From the NCBI GenBank assembly GCA_031296935.1, contig JAVDPD010000033.1, forward strand, positions 1-59,225: a DNA stretch of 59,225 bases, given 5' to 3'. The DNA is from Cerasicoccus maritimus (lineage in GTDB: Bacteria; Verrucomicrobiota; Verrucomicrobiia; Opitutales; Cerasicoccaceae). Under the pieces are notes generated by a model that was not told the DNA's origin, did not search any database, and saw only the letters and a list, made by a program, of their open reading frames with translations. Positions within the stretch are counted from its first letter, which is position 1. Every line of letters starts with the position of its first letter. The position numbers and the translations under genes were made by a program. Shown here in pieces: positions 11,586 through 20,615 of the stretch.

Positions 11586-11679
11586 TGTGCGCAAAACTCA
11601 TTAGTAAGCCTGCTCACTGGGGTGAGATCAAGTATTACTTCGACGTAATTAAGTGGGCTAATGGCCACGCGCAGACGTG

Positions 11680-12381
11680 CTAACGCTGGCCGGTATCCCG
11701 CTCGGCTTCTACGATCCGTAGCGATTGCAGCTTAAATTTTCCTCCACTATAAATTCTGAGGAGGCGGGGCATGGTCCGGCAGTCGCACCACCAGGCGAAC
11801 GAAAAGAGCGCGATTGTCCCGACTAATGGGAGCACCAGCGTCCAGCGTTCAGCCACGGTCGAGGAGCTGCTGGCGGCGATCGCAATTTGCACTATGGACC
11901 AAATCAAGCACGCCGCGCCGCCGATCGCCCCGAGGTATTTGCCGAGGATGTAGCCGCTGCGCTTGAGGCGGAAATTTTCGGTGACTTCGGCGGGCAGTCG
12001 GTGGATGGTCGTGTAGTCGATCACCGACGCATACTTTCTTTCGCTGAAGAGCGCCACCAGCAGACCGAAGGGGCCGAGGAACATCATGGCCAGCTGTTCG
12101 CCGCCGGAGGGGTTGTCCGTGTGCTTGTGCTTCCAACTGGCGTGCACGTAGACGCCGTGGGTTTCGGTCTCGGCCTCGATCTCGGAGACGCGGACCGCGG
12201 TTTCGGCAAATTGGTTGAGCGCGAACACCGGGTTATGCTGATACTTCTTTTCGAGCTGCTTCATCAGCTTGCCGCGGGTGAAGAGCTCGGCGCGCTCGGC
12301 AAAACGTTCCTCCTCGCGCAGCGCGGCGTCGTCGATGACGTGCTGCGGGAGTTTAGTGGGAAGCTTGGAGGCTGGGTTCAT
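11680..12381 (-). CDS. Membrane protein of unknown function
   Basis: 233 aa. The N-terminal 95 residues are soluble and charged; hydrophobic segments follow at about 96-112 (LAMMFLGPFGLLVALF), 147-170 and 178-198, then a cytosolic tail with YSGGKFKLQSLRI. No family recognised. The start codon overlaps the stop of the gene upstream by 4 nt (ATGA), so the two are translationally coupled. Confidence 0.7.
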   Translation of the reverse strand: MNPASKLPTKLPQHVIDDAALREEERFAERAELFTRGKLMKQLEKKYQHNPVFALNQFAETAVRVSEIEAETETHGVYVHASWKHKHTDNPSGGEQLAMMFLGPFGLLVALFSERKYASVIDYTTIHRLPAEVTENFRLKRSGYILGKYLGAIGGAACLIWSIVQIAIAASSSSTVAERWTLVLPLVGTIALFSFAWWCDCRTMPRLLRIYSGGKFKLQSLRIVEAERDTGQR

Positions 12382-12740
12382 TTTCCGCTAGCGCGAGGTT
12401 TAAACAGTTTTTTCGGCTCTAGTAGCTCGGGCTTTAGTAATGAAAAGATTGCCAGAGCATAGAAGACAATTGCCAGTGGGTAAAGCCCAGCAATGTTGAA
12501 GAAAAAGACAGGTAGAAACGCAAGGTATGCACCAGTTTTATTGCCTCTTATTTTTAAAGACGCGATCAGCCCCCCGCCAATTAAAAGTATGCTACCGAAG
12601 TCGATGAAGACGCGATCCCAGAGGTAGTGGCCCTGACCATGCGCTAAGTGACCGCACATGCAAAAGTGACTTGCCGCGCAATAGATATTGGCAGCACTAC
12701 CTGGAATTAAGAGGGCGGCAGTGATAAACTTCGGATTCAA
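12378..12740 (-). CDS. Small membrane protein of unknown function
   Basis: 120 aa with three or four hydrophobic helices. The first contains AASHFCMCGHLAHGQGHY, a cluster of Cys and His that could bind metal or haem (inference). AT-richer than neighbours. Overlaps the next gene by 4 nt, forming a two-gene unit. Confidence 0.65.
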   Translation of the reverse strand: MNPKFITAALLIPGSAANIYCAASHFCMCGHLAHGQGHYLWDRVFIDFGSILLIGGGLIASLKIRGNKTGAYLAFLPVFFFNIAGLYPLAIVFYALAIFSLLKPELLEPKKLFKPRASGK

Positions 12741-12767
12741 ATGACGTATGTGTTTACCTACTAATTA

Positions 12768-13190
12768 TCACCTCTCCACGAGCGGATAGCAAGCCCGGAC
12801 GCTGTCAGGGATGGGCAGAGGGCGGCCGGTTTGAGCATCGACGTAGACCCAGTCGGTCTCGCCGCGGGCGATGAGCGCCTCATCGGCCAAGCGGTAGAAT
12901 TGGTAACGCCGGTGCGAGCGGACCTTGGTCGCGTCGGCGACCCACGTGCAGGCGCGGATCATGTCGCCTTCAAGCGCGGGCTTAAGATACTCAATGCGGT
13001 GGGAGCGCGCGACCCAGCCGCCGCCTTCGGCCTCCATCGCCGCGTAGCCGCCGCAGGCCTCGGAATGGGCAATGGCGACGTCCTGCATCCACTGGACGTA
13101 GACGACGTTATTCACGTGCTTTTGCCGGTCGATCATGTCGGCCGTGACGGGGAACTCGTGGGTGAAAACGCCTTGGTCGTCGATGGGCAT
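12768..13190 (-). CDS. Acyl-CoA thioesterase, hot-dog fold (4HBT/YbgC type)
   Basis: 140 aa, the usual length for single hot-dog thioesterases. The signature DRQKHVNNVVYVQWMQDVA (about residues 21-39) matches the 4-hydroxybenzoyl-CoA thioesterase pattern D..HVNN..Y..W, followed by the central helix and the strand RSHRIEYLKPALEGD. It would hydrolyse acyl-CoA thioesters in the cytosol; the substrate cannot be read. ATG start at 13190. Confidence 0.85.
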   Translation of the reverse strand: MPIDDQGVFTHEFPVTADMIDRQKHVNNVVYVQWMQDVAIAHSEACGGYAAMEAEGGGWVARSHRIEYLKPALEGDMIRACTWVADATKVRSHRRYQFYRLADEALIARGETDWVYVDAQTGRPLPIPDSVRACYPLVER

Positions 13191-13273
13191 GCAGCCAATT
13201 GAAAGGAAAGGACAGGGGCCAGCAATGCGAATTTTTATAACAGGAAGATCGGGAAGCCAGCTAAGCGAAATTT

Positions 13274-13349
13274 CTCACGCAAAGACGCAAAGTCGCTAAG
13301 TTCATACTATACGAATTAAAATCTTTGCGCCTTTGCGTCTTGGCGTGAG
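13274..13349. repeat. Long inverted repeat of the CACGCAAAGACGCAAAG type
   Basis: Left arm 13274-13300 and right arm 13323-13349 are 27-nt imperfect inverted repeats with core ACGCAAAGACGCAAAG, around a 22-bp AT-rich spacer. A related stretch, TCTGTGTCCTTCGTGGTTAAAA, follows up to 13405. Both kinds occur in intergenic DNA of many bacteria. It lies just downstream of the porin gene and could act as its terminator. Confidence 0.65.
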
Positions 13350-13420
13350 TTTCAAATCGTTGCCCCAAGGCTCTTCGTGCTCTCTGTGTCCTTCGTGGTT
13401 AAAACCGCGTTTAGCTAGTC

Positions 13421-14638
13421 TTAAAACTTCAGCACGAGTTGGCCGGCAAGCTGGTTGATGCCGTCCTGGAAGTTGGCGAACTGGTATTGATATTGATACT
13501 GGAGCTTGATGAGCGTGTGGCGGTCGAAGCGGTAGCCGATGGCGGCTTCGGCGCGGAGCATGTCGTTGTCCCAACGCTGCTTGCCCGCGGGCGTGTCGAT
13601 CTCGTTGTAAAACTGCATGCCGTAGCGGAGGGCGCCGTAGAGCTTGGGCGTGAACTTGTATTTGCCCTCCACGTAAAAGCTGTAGATCTGCGCGGGGTCG
13701 CTTACGTTGGGCACGTCGAACTCCGAGAACATCGCCTCGGCCCAGACTTGCCACGGGCCGCTGGCCCACGCGGCGTCGAGCCCCACGGCGATTTGGTCGT
13801 AGTCGCCCACGGATGTGCCGAGCGGCAGGGAGGATTGCGCGCTGTCTTTTAAATACGCGCCAAACGTGCCGGAGACGCCGAAGGACCACTCAGCGGCGGG
13901 CGTCCAGCCGAGGCGTCCGGTGAAGGTCGGGTCGCTCCAGTCGTAGTCGTCCCAGAGGGAGGGGCGGGTGGAGACAGCGCGGTTGGTGAACGAGGCGGCG
14001 AGATCGAAGTCGCCCCAACTGCCGAAGCCCGCGGCGCCCTGCGTGTAAACCGGGGCCCAAATGATGGGCAGCCAGGTGTGGTTGTTGGCGTTAACGTTGC
14101 GGCGGTTGGCGAACGCGGTGGCGTTGGGCGGGGCGGCATTGTCGGTAACGCTGGTTGCCTGGTAGTAGGGCAGGGGCGGCGAGATGAACGGGTTGTCCCA
14201 CGAGCTTTGCCGCGGGATGTAGTTGCCGAAAATCGTGGCGAAGCGGCCGATGCGGACATCGAGGTTGCCCGGCACGATGACGGTGTCGAAGAACAGTTCA
14301 TCGATGCGGACCTGGTTGTCCATGTAGCCCGGATCAATACCGTCGTCCCAGCGGAATTTGATCGAGCCGGAGAGACGCTCGCCGAGCCAGGCGTCGGCGG
14401 TCAGTGTGAGGCGCGGGCTGAAAAGCGTGTGGTCGGTCGGCGGATTGGGGAAGACGAAACCGATGGGCTCATGGTTGAAATAGTAGCCGGAAATATCCAC
14501 CGAGCCGCCGCCTTGAATGGCGAAAAAACCGTCTTCGGTTTCGTAGAAGAGATTATTGCTCAGCTCTTCCAGTGGGTTGACGAGCGCGCTGGCGGAGAAG
14601 GGAATCAGGGCAACTGTAGTTAGTAGGCGGGCTTTCAT
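13421..14638 (-). CDS. Outer-membrane porin-like beta-barrel
   Basis: 405 aa. A signal peptide (MKARLLTTVALIPFSASA) is followed by a body rich in alternating hydrophobic strands and aromatic residues, and the protein ends QLAGQLVLKF with the terminal Phe expected for BAM-dependent barrels. Motifs such as VRIGRFATIFGNYIPR resemble porins of the alginate-export/OprP-like classes. It would form a passive or substrate-selective channel. Monocistronic; start ATG at 14638. Confidence 0.8.
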   Translation of the reverse strand: MKARLLTTVALIPFSASALVNPLEELSNNLFYETEDGFFAIQGGGSVDISGYYFNHEPIGFVFPNPPTDHTLFSPRLTLTADAWLGERLSGSIKFRWDDGIDPGYMDNQVRIDELFFDTVIVPGNLDVRIGRFATIFGNYIPRQSSWDNPFISPPLPYYQATSVTDNAAPPNATAFANRRNVNANNHTWLPIIWAPVYTQGAAGFGSWGDFDLAASFTNRAVSTRPSLWDDYDWSDPTFTGRLGWTPAAEWSFGVSGTFGAYLKDSAQSSLPLGTSVGDYDQIAVGLDAAWASGPWQVWAEAMFSEFDVPNVSDPAQIYSFYVEGKYKFTPKLYGALRYGMQFYNEIDTPAGKQRWDNDMLRAEAAIGYRFDRHTLIKLQYQYQYQFANFQDGINQLAGQLVLKF

Positions 14639-14682
14639 TGGAGGTCGATTGGCAGGGGGTAGGGATCTATTTTAGTGGGTAT

Positions 14683-15288
14683 CTATCGATTCAATTCTTT
14701 AGTGAATGCATCGTTAAGGGCATCCACTTCAATCTCTGATAGATCATTCTCCTGCATGTAATTTAAACTTGTAGACCGATTATTCAGGTATCGTATGAAC
14801 CACGCAATTTCGTCAGTTCCCATGCCCCATGAACCAAAGAAAATTACTTTTCCCTGGCTGTTGAATGAAGGGCTGATCGATCGCAATATTGCTGTGATGG
14901 GGCTTAATAGTGAGTTGCCCGATTGCGCGGCTAATAAGTAGTGCTCGATCGAATCGACCTCATCCGAGCCTATCTCCTGAGCTTCATCATAATCGAAGCA
15001 TTCGCCAATGTTATCGAAAGTGTAGAATCTGGCGCTTTCAAAAACCGGATCACAGATTGCTCCAAAGTAGTTCTTTGAGGTTTGCTGCGCTATTGCATCA
15101 ATGAGATTGCGATACATATCGATTGCCCGATCAAATGGATTGGTTTCCGCATGGACTGCCTTGGCTGTTTCTCGATCTTTCCTTGGGATTTTTACGCATT
15201 GCGCACACAAACCATCGTTAACTTGAGCTGTTGTAGGAAGGATCATCCGGTCGCAGATAATGCATTTTACTCGATCTGTAGCGGTCAT
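14683..15288 (-). CDS. Hypothetical protein with N-terminal zinc knuckle
   Basis: 201 aa. CIIC at residues 9-12 and CAQC at about 28-31 form a CxxC-CxxC knuckle (the segment reads ILPTTAQVNDGLCAQC), a short N-terminal motif seen in many small soluble bacterial proteins. The remainder has no recognised domain. AT-richer than the cyclase gene just upstream, whose stop lies 12 nt before this ATG, so they may share a transcript. Confidence 0.65.
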   Translation of the reverse strand: MTATDRVKCIICDRMILPTTAQVNDGLCAQCVKIPRKDRETAKAVHAETNPFDRAIDMYRNLIDAIAQQTSKNYFGAICDPVFESARFYTFDNIGECFDYDEAQEIGSDEVDSIEHYLLAAQSGNSLLSPITAILRSISPSFNSQGKVIFFGSWGMGTDEIAWFIRYLNNRSTSLNYMQENDLSEIEVDALNDAFTKELNR

Positions 15289-15300
15289 GGTTACTTACGT

Positions 15301-17067
15301 TCAATCCACGGAGATGACTTTGAAAACGGGCACGGGGTCTTTAAATCCTTTGAGCTGGACGCTGTCAATTTTCTCCACGACGGCGGTCTCGGGGAGGCGG
15401 TTGCGGATGGCTTGGTCGATGATGACTTCGCCGGGGCCGGCCTTGGAGCAGAGGCGGGCGGCGAGGTTTACGCGGTCGCCCAGCACGGTGTAGTTGCGGC
15501 GACGCTCGGAGCCCATGTAGCCGGCCACGACATCGCCCGCGCCGATGCCAATGCCGATGTTGATCGGGCGGTCGATACCTTCGTTGAGCTCTAGGCGCAT
15601 CCGGCACATGGCGAGGCCACAGCGCACGGCGTTGACCCAGTCATCGCCGTAGGCGTGGGGCGCGCCGAAGAGCACCATGATCTCGTCGCCCACGTATTTA
15701 TCGACGACGCCGTTGTGGTCCTGCGCGAGGTCGGCCATGACGCGCATGTGCGCGTTGACGAGGTCAACCACGTCGCGCGGATCCATGCCGTCGGTCAGCG
15801 GTGTGAAGCCGCGAATGTCGCAAAAGAGCGTCGCGACTTCGCGCATTTCACCACCAAGCTCGATTTTGCCTTCGAGCATTTCCTTGGCGACGGCGGGGTC
15901 GGTGACCATGTTGAGCGCCTGGTGGATTTTTTCCTTCTGCGCAAGTTCACTAGCGGCACTTTTGATTGCGGTGGACAGTTGGCCCAGCTCGTCCTTGCCA
16001 GGGGGCGGGGTGACGTTGAATTCGCCGTGCCCGATCTGTCGCATCACGCCAACGAGTTTTTCAATACGGCTGGCGAAGCTTTGCGATACAAAGTAACTCA
16101 GCGCCAAGCCGAAAAGGAGCGCCGCGGCGAGGAACCAGAGTGCGAGCTGGCGAATGCTTTCGACGAGGGCTTCCAGCGCGGCGAGCGAGTAAAGCTGCAC
16201 CCGCCAGGCCCGGGGCATGCCAGCCGTTGATTCGAGTTTGTATTGGAAGACAAGGTAGTTGACGCCGCCCAGCCGGTATTCGGGCTGCTTGATGCTGACG
16301 CTTTGAACGATGCGCTCGATGTCGGGGTCGGCTGAGTTAGGAATGGAGCTGGAGAAGAGATGGCCGTCCGCGAAGATGCCGCTTTCGATGGTGGCGCTAT
16401 CGGTATCGAGCACGGCGCTGTCGAGGTGTTGGCCGAGAGCGATCCAGCCCACCAAATTGCTATCAATTATTTCGCCGCCGAGGTATATTGGGGCCACGAA
16501 GATTTCGTAGAGGCAGGGCTCATCGGGCGTCGGAAAACTGACGTAGCCAAGGCTGAAAAAGTGGTCGAGGTCCGCGTCTGGCGGCGGCATGATGAGGCAG
16601 GGCGCGAGCAGCTCGGCCACGGTTTGTTCGGGGACGCCGTTCACACTGCCAGCGTTCATTTCCGGAGGCAGCTGCATCACGCCGTCGGCATTGAACAAGC
16701 GGAAAAATGCCTGGGCACCGGACTCGGAGCGTAGCGAGGATTCCAGCTCCACGCTGAAGTCGAGGTAGGCGCGGTCGGTGGTGCCTGCCATCATCGCGGC
16801 CTGCGGGCGCACGGCGTATTGCGATGCGCTGATGATGTCCTGCTCCAGCGTGCCACGGCGCAGGTTAAACTGCTTTTCGAAGGCCTTGATCTGGTCGTTG
16901 AAACGGTCGGTGACGAACTCGCGGTAGGCGGCGTTGAAATGCGCTTGAACCAGCGTCAGCAAGCCGAGCGTCACCACCGCCACAATGCCGAGAATGGCCA
17001 CCGTCAGGCGAAAGCTGAAGCGGTTCCAAAGCGGCGGGCGCGAGAGGGTGGCGTCGGCGTTGGACAT
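15301..17067 (-). CDS. Membrane sensor adenylate cyclase (class III)
   Basis: 588 aa. A transmembrane helix near 20-42, a periplasmic sensor region of about 270 residues, a second helix near 310-330, a HAMP domain (SFASRIEKLVGVMRQIGHGEF), and a class III nucleotide cyclase domain. The catalytic core shows LFCDIRGFT (metal Asp), KYVGDEIMVLFG (second metal Asp and substrate region) and YTVLGDRVNLAARL (transition-state region). It would make cAMP in response to an envelope signal. It follows the cupredoxin-like gene by 3 nt, so the periplasmic copper-type protein may be part of the sensing. Confidence 0.92.
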   Translation of the reverse strand: MSNADATLSRPPLWNRFSFRLTVAILGIVAVVTLGLLTLVQAHFNAAYREFVTDRFNDQIKAFEKQFNLRRGTLEQDIISASQYAVRPQAAMMAGTTDRAYLDFSVELESSLRSESGAQAFFRLFNADGVMQLPPEMNAGSVNGVPEQTVAELLAPCLIMPPPDADLDHFFSLGYVSFPTPDEPCLYEIFVAPIYLGGEIIDSNLVGWIALGQHLDSAVLDTDSATIESGIFADGHLFSSSIPNSADPDIERIVQSVSIKQPEYRLGGVNYLVFQYKLESTAGMPRAWRVQLYSLAALEALVESIRQLALWFLAAALLFGLALSYFVSQSFASRIEKLVGVMRQIGHGEFNVTPPPGKDELGQLSTAIKSAASELAQKEKIHQALNMVTDPAVAKEMLEGKIELGGEMREVATLFCDIRGFTPLTDGMDPRDVVDLVNAHMRVMADLAQDHNGVVDKYVGDEIMVLFGAPHAYGDDWVNAVRCGLAMCRMRLELNEGIDRPINIGIGIGAGDVVAGYMGSERRRNYTVLGDRVNLAARLCSKAGPGEVIIDQAIRNRLPETAVVEKIDSVQLKGFKDPVPVFKVISVD

Positions 17068-17070
17068 GGA

Positions 17071-17721
17071 TTACTTGCCCGGCGCGACTGGTTCGACGGT
17101 GACGTTTTCCTGGTCGGCGGAAATGGAAACTGGCTGGCGGCTGGTCTTGCCCGGGCCATACCAAACAACGAGCTCGTAGTTGCCGGCGGGAACGTCTTTC
17201 AGTTCGAACTTGCCTTCGCTGTCGGCCAGCGCGAATACGGGTGTGTCGAGCACGAGAATAGTCGAGCGCATGTGGCGATGGATCTCGCAGAACACAGCGA
17301 TCTCTCCCGGCTCTTCAAAGACGACGGTGCCCGGCTCTTCGCCCTTGCGATAACGACCGAGGTCGAAGCTTTTTTCCGGCGAGTAGGAGAAGACGTTGTG
17401 GAAGGTTTCGTCTTCGTTGGGGAAGACGACCATTGCGCCTTTAGTCACCGGCATGACGCTGACTTCGAATTGTAGGCCGCGCTGAATCAGCTCGCCGGAC
17501 TTCGGCGCGGCGTCCCACAGCGCCTGGGGGAATTCGCCATCTAAATAGACGACGGCCTGTGGCTCGGGGGCAGGCGCGACTTGCTCCGCAGCGCCGCGTT
17601 GGTAGCGGTTGTTGGAGCGCTTGGTAGAGGGCAATTCATCGAGATCAACCACGCCGGTGACGGTGGCGGCGTTCAGGTTGAGAGCGCCTAGGCAGGCGAG
17701 GGTGAGTAGCAATTTTATCAT
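17071..17721 (-). CDS. Periplasmic cupredoxin-like protein
   Basis: 216 aa with signal peptide (MIKLLLTLACLGALNLNA). The central domain has type I copper ligands in order: His in DETFHNVFS, then Cys, His and Met in FCEIHRHM, the plastocyanin arrangement. A C-terminal carboxypeptidase-regulatory-like beta sandwich follows (ADSEGKFELKDVPAGNYELVVW). Proteins like this are often annotated as methylamine utilisation protein. Its stop is 3 nt before the cyclase start, which points to co-expression and perhaps joint redox or copper sensing (inference). Confidence 0.8.
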   Translation of the reverse strand: MIKLLLTLACLGALNLNAATVTGVVDLDELPSTKRSNNRYQRGAAEQVAPAPEPQAVVYLDGEFPQALWDAAPKSGELIQRGLQFEVSVMPVTKGAMVVFPNEDETFHNVFSYSPEKSFDLGRYRKGEEPGTVVFEEPGEIAVFCEIHRHMRSTILVLDTPVFALADSEGKFELKDVPAGNYELVVWYGPGKTSRQPVSISADQENVTVEPVAPGK

Positions 17722-17905
17722 GGCAGAATTTTAATAGCGAACTGTCCTTCGTCAGCAAGATGAGTAAATTAGCTCTATCTATGCGTATAATATGCATTTC
17801 GGCAATACCGGGTTCCATATCTCCAAATGAATCCAGAACTTGCGGTGGGGATAAATCCCCAATCGACGTTTGACACCGGGGGCTTCGGCGTTTCGATCTG
17901 CAACC

Positions 17906-19018
17906 GTGGGAAGGCGCTACCAATTACTACTTCGCAAGGGAATGTTCGTCGCTGGCCTCATTGGGGCTGCGGTGATGACTTACGCGGCCGATGCCGATGC
18001 TGACGCCAATGATGGCTGGATGCCCCCGGCCGCACGCAATGACACCCAAAACGACTGGATTGAGCTTAAGTCGGGCGAGTGGCTGAAGGGCACGTTTTCC
18101 CACATGTACGAGGACTCGGTCGAGTTCGATAGTGACGTGTTGGATGACCTGACGATTGACTGGGACGATATTAAACAGATTCGTTTTCATCAGCCTATGG
18201 GGGTGCGTTTGGATAATCGAACCGTGCACTATGGCAAGGTGACGATGGTGGATGGCGTGGTGACATTTGAAGAGTCCGGTACGACGGCTCCGCGAAAAGA
18301 CGTGGTGTCGATCATCCCGCTTTACCACGATGAAATTGATCGCTGGGAGCTACAGGCGAAGTTGGGCTTGGATTTCCAATCGGGCAACACGGACGAAACG
18401 CGCTACACTGCCAGCATCGATGCTGAGCGGCGCACCGTCAGCACGCGTTTGAATTTTAGCTACCTTGGCAATTATACCAAGACCGATGGCACTGAGTCGG
18501 CGAATAATCATCGCGTGGGGTCAAACTTCGACTTCTTCTTTGACGAGCGCATGTTCATTCGCGTCATCGATATCGAATACTATAGAGATAAATTTCAGAA
18601 CCTCGACACGCAGCTGACTATTGGCGCTGGCGTCGGTTATAAGATTATTGATGGTAAAGATTTCGACTGGGAAATTCAGGCTGGGCCGGCTTACCAATAC
18701 ACCGAGTTCAATCAGGTAACCGCTGGTTCATCCAAAACTGCGCAAAGCCCGGCAGCCATATTTTCCACTACCCTGGATTACGACATCACGGATGACTTGG
18801 AGTATAATCTAAGTTACCAGGGCGTATTGACGAATAAGCAATCGGGACTGTTTACTCAGCACATTGTAACCTCACTCGAATACGAGTTAACGAGTATTTT
18901 CGACGTCTTCGTGATGCTACAGGTTGATCGTGTGGAAAATCCTCAGGCGCGTTCCAACGGTTCTACTCCTGAGCAGAATGATGTAACGCTTTCCTTTGGC
19001 TTGGGCGTCGATTTGTAG
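17906..19018 (+). CDS. DUF481-family outer-membrane protein
   Basis: About 370 aa. The N-terminal domain (WIELKSGEWLKGTFSHMYED...IDWDDIKQIR) followed by a C-terminal barrel of about 220 residues (LGLDFQSGNTDETRY, then paired strands ending SFGLGVDL) matches DUF481 proteins, often called salt-induced outer-membrane proteins. I prefer the GTG at 17906 because it gives a signal peptide with a basic start (GRRYQLLLRKGMFVAGLIGA); ATG 17942 is the alternative and has AAGGG very close to it. The function of the family is poorly known. Confidence 0.8.
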   Translation: MGRRYQLLLRKGMFVAGLIGAAVMTYAADADADANDGWMPPAARNDTQNDWIELKSGEWLKGTFSHMYEDSVEFDSDVLDDLTIDWDDIKQIRFHQPMGVRLDNRTVHYGKVTMVDGVVTFEESGTTAPRKDVVSIIPLYHDEIDRWELQAKLGLDFQSGNTDETRYTASIDAERRTVSTRLNFSYLGNYTKTDGTESANNHRVGSNFDFFFDERMFIRVIDIEYYRDKFQNLDTQLTIGAGVGYKIIDGKDFDWEIQAGPAYQYTEFNQVTAGSSKTAQSPAAIFSTTLDYDITDDLEYNLSYQGVLTNKQSGLFTQHIVTSLEYELTSIFDVFVMLQVDRVENPQARSNGSTPEQNDVTLSFGLGVDL

Positions 19019-19160
19019 CGTCTGCCGATGTTTGCTAATGACATGGTGCTGATTTATTAATTTTTCTGTTGCGACGGGGATTCCCCTACCAAATTCTTGC
19101 CTTGGACGCGGGGAGTTCGCAAAGTCTCCGCTCCTTATCACCAATCAACCAGATCACGAC

Positions 19161-19907
19161 ATGTATAAGATTGTTTTGCTGCGCCATGGCGAAAGCCAAT
19201 GGAACTTGGAAAACCGCTTCACCGGCTGGAAAGACGTCAACCTGACGGCTGAAGGCGAAAAGCAGGCACGCGCCGCTGGCGAAGTCCTCAAGAAGGAAGG
19301 CTTCAAGTTTGACGTAGCCTACACTTCGGTGCTCACCCGCGCGATTCGCACGCTGAACCTCGCTCTCGAGGAAATGGGCCTCAACTACATCCCGGTGACC
19401 AAGCACTGGCGCCTGAACGAACGCCACTACGGTGCCCTGCAGGGTCTCGACAAGGCTGAGACTGCCGCCAAGCACGGCGAAGAGCAGGTCAAGATCTGGC
19501 GCCGCAGCTACGACATTCCGCCACCCGCTCTGGAAGAGTCCGACGAGCGTCACCCGGCCAATGAAGCCCAATACGACAGCCTCCCGAAGGACGACAAGCC
19601 CGCCACCGAGTGCCTGAAGGACACCGTGGAGCGCTTCCTGCCTTACTGGGAAGTCGAAATCAAGCCGCAGGTCGCCGCTGGCAAGTCGGTCGTTATTGCT
19701 GCGCACGGCAACAGCCTCCGCGCTCTTTACAAGCACCTCGCCAAGGTTTCGGACGAAGACATCATCGGCGTCAACATCCCCACGGGTATGCCGCTGGTCT
19801 TCGAATTGGATGAGAACTTCGAGACGATCAAGTTCTACTACCTGGGCGATCCAGAAGCCGTGAAGGCTGCTATGGACGCCGTTGCCAATCAGGGCAAGGC
19901 CAAGTAA
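19161..19907 (+). CDS. gpmA: 2,3-bisphosphoglycerate-dependent phosphoglycerate mutase
   Basis: 248 aa, interconverts 3- and 2-phosphoglycerate in glycolysis. [10 protein letters not shown] places the phosphoacceptor His at residue 9; the second active-site His is in [10 protein letters not shown]. The region [13 protein letters not shown] and the C-terminal cap match GpmA rather than short histidine phosphatases. Length is typical. Monocistronic, with its own terminator 25 nt later. Confidence 0.96.
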   Translation: MYKIVLLRHGESQWNLENRFTGWKDVNLTAEGEKQARAAGEVLKKEGFKFDVAYTSVLTRAIRTLNLALEEMGLNYIPVTKHWRLNERHYGALQGLDKAETAAKHGEEQVKIWRRSYDIPPPALEESDERHPANEAQYDSLPKDDKPATECLKDTVERFLPYWEVEIKPQVAAGKSVVIAAHGNSLRALYKHLAKVSDEDIIGVNIPTGMPLVFELDENFETIKFYYLGDPEAVKAAMDAVANQGKAK

Positions 19908-19931
19908 ATATAGCCTTTAAATTTATAGAAG

Positions 19932-19966
19932 CGGCGGGTGTCTGAATGGCGTCCGCCGTTTTTTTT
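19932..19966 (+). terminator. Terminator of gpmA
   Basis: CGGCGG (19932-19937) pairs with CCGCCG (19953-19958), followed by eight T. Confidence 0.85.
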
Positions 19967-20007
19967 CTCCGGGTTGACGCCGGGGGTGTATCTGTTACCT
20001 TGGCGTA

Positions 20008-20541
20008 ATGTTCACTAAGTTCGCCCAGCTCTTTAAACGCGCTCCCAAGTCCGAAACACCGGATGAAACCAAGGGAGAAGCGGACAGTGATGAAGAAAAC
20101 GAGGACGATGATCGCGTTTACGCCCGCGATGAGCGTGATACGCAGTCTTGGCTCGGAGTAGGGCTCGATGGGGTGCTTTCCGAGCGCTCGGAGGCGGGTT
20201 TAGCAGGCGATATTGGCCCGTTGGTGCCCGACATGAAAGCCCGCGTCAAGGATTGGGTGAAATATAAGCGCATCAAGGTCAAGGTGTTAACGCCGCGCGC
20301 CTACAATGAAACTGGTTATGCCCAGGTGCGCGCCTGGCTTGACGCTAATGGCTTGGATTATGTGGAATGCACCCACGCCAAGGACCTGCATATGGTGGAA
20401 TACTGGGATGATCATGCCGTGCAAGTCATGTCCAACATGGGCGTAGCAGTGGGGAAATCCCCCAATCAGTTCGATGTTGTGCCGCAGGAAGCAGGGGATG
20501 AAATACCGGAAACCCCTGATAGTGCCAACGTAACAAAATAA
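20008..20541 (+). CDS. Degenerate HAD-like protein
   Basis: 177 aa. After an acidic, disordered N-terminus (residues 15-45), WLGVGLDGVLSE aligns with HAD motif I (DxDGT/V), but the first, nucleophilic Asp is Gly. A possible motif II (VLTPRA) and motif IV-like DD (YWDDHAV, about residues 130-136) follow. The order and spacing fit a small HAD-fold protein that has lost the phosphotransfer nucleophile, so it is probably a non-catalytic relative. It precedes a TPR gene by 74 bp on the same strand. Confidence 0.55.
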   Translation: MFTKFAQLFKRAPKSETPDETKGEADSDEENEDDDRVYARDERDTQSWLGVGLDGVLSERSEAGLAGDIGPLVPDMKARVKDWVKYKRIKVKVLTPRAYNETGYAQVRAWLDANGLDYVECTHAKDLHMVEYWDDHAVQVMSNMGVAVGKSPNQFDVVPQEAGDEIPETPDSANVTK

Positions 20542-20615
20542 TTAGGCACTGTGAGCCGTTTGAAAGTTGACGACTTAGGTGATACCTTTACTTTAGAACT
20601 TTCTACCTATTTCAT

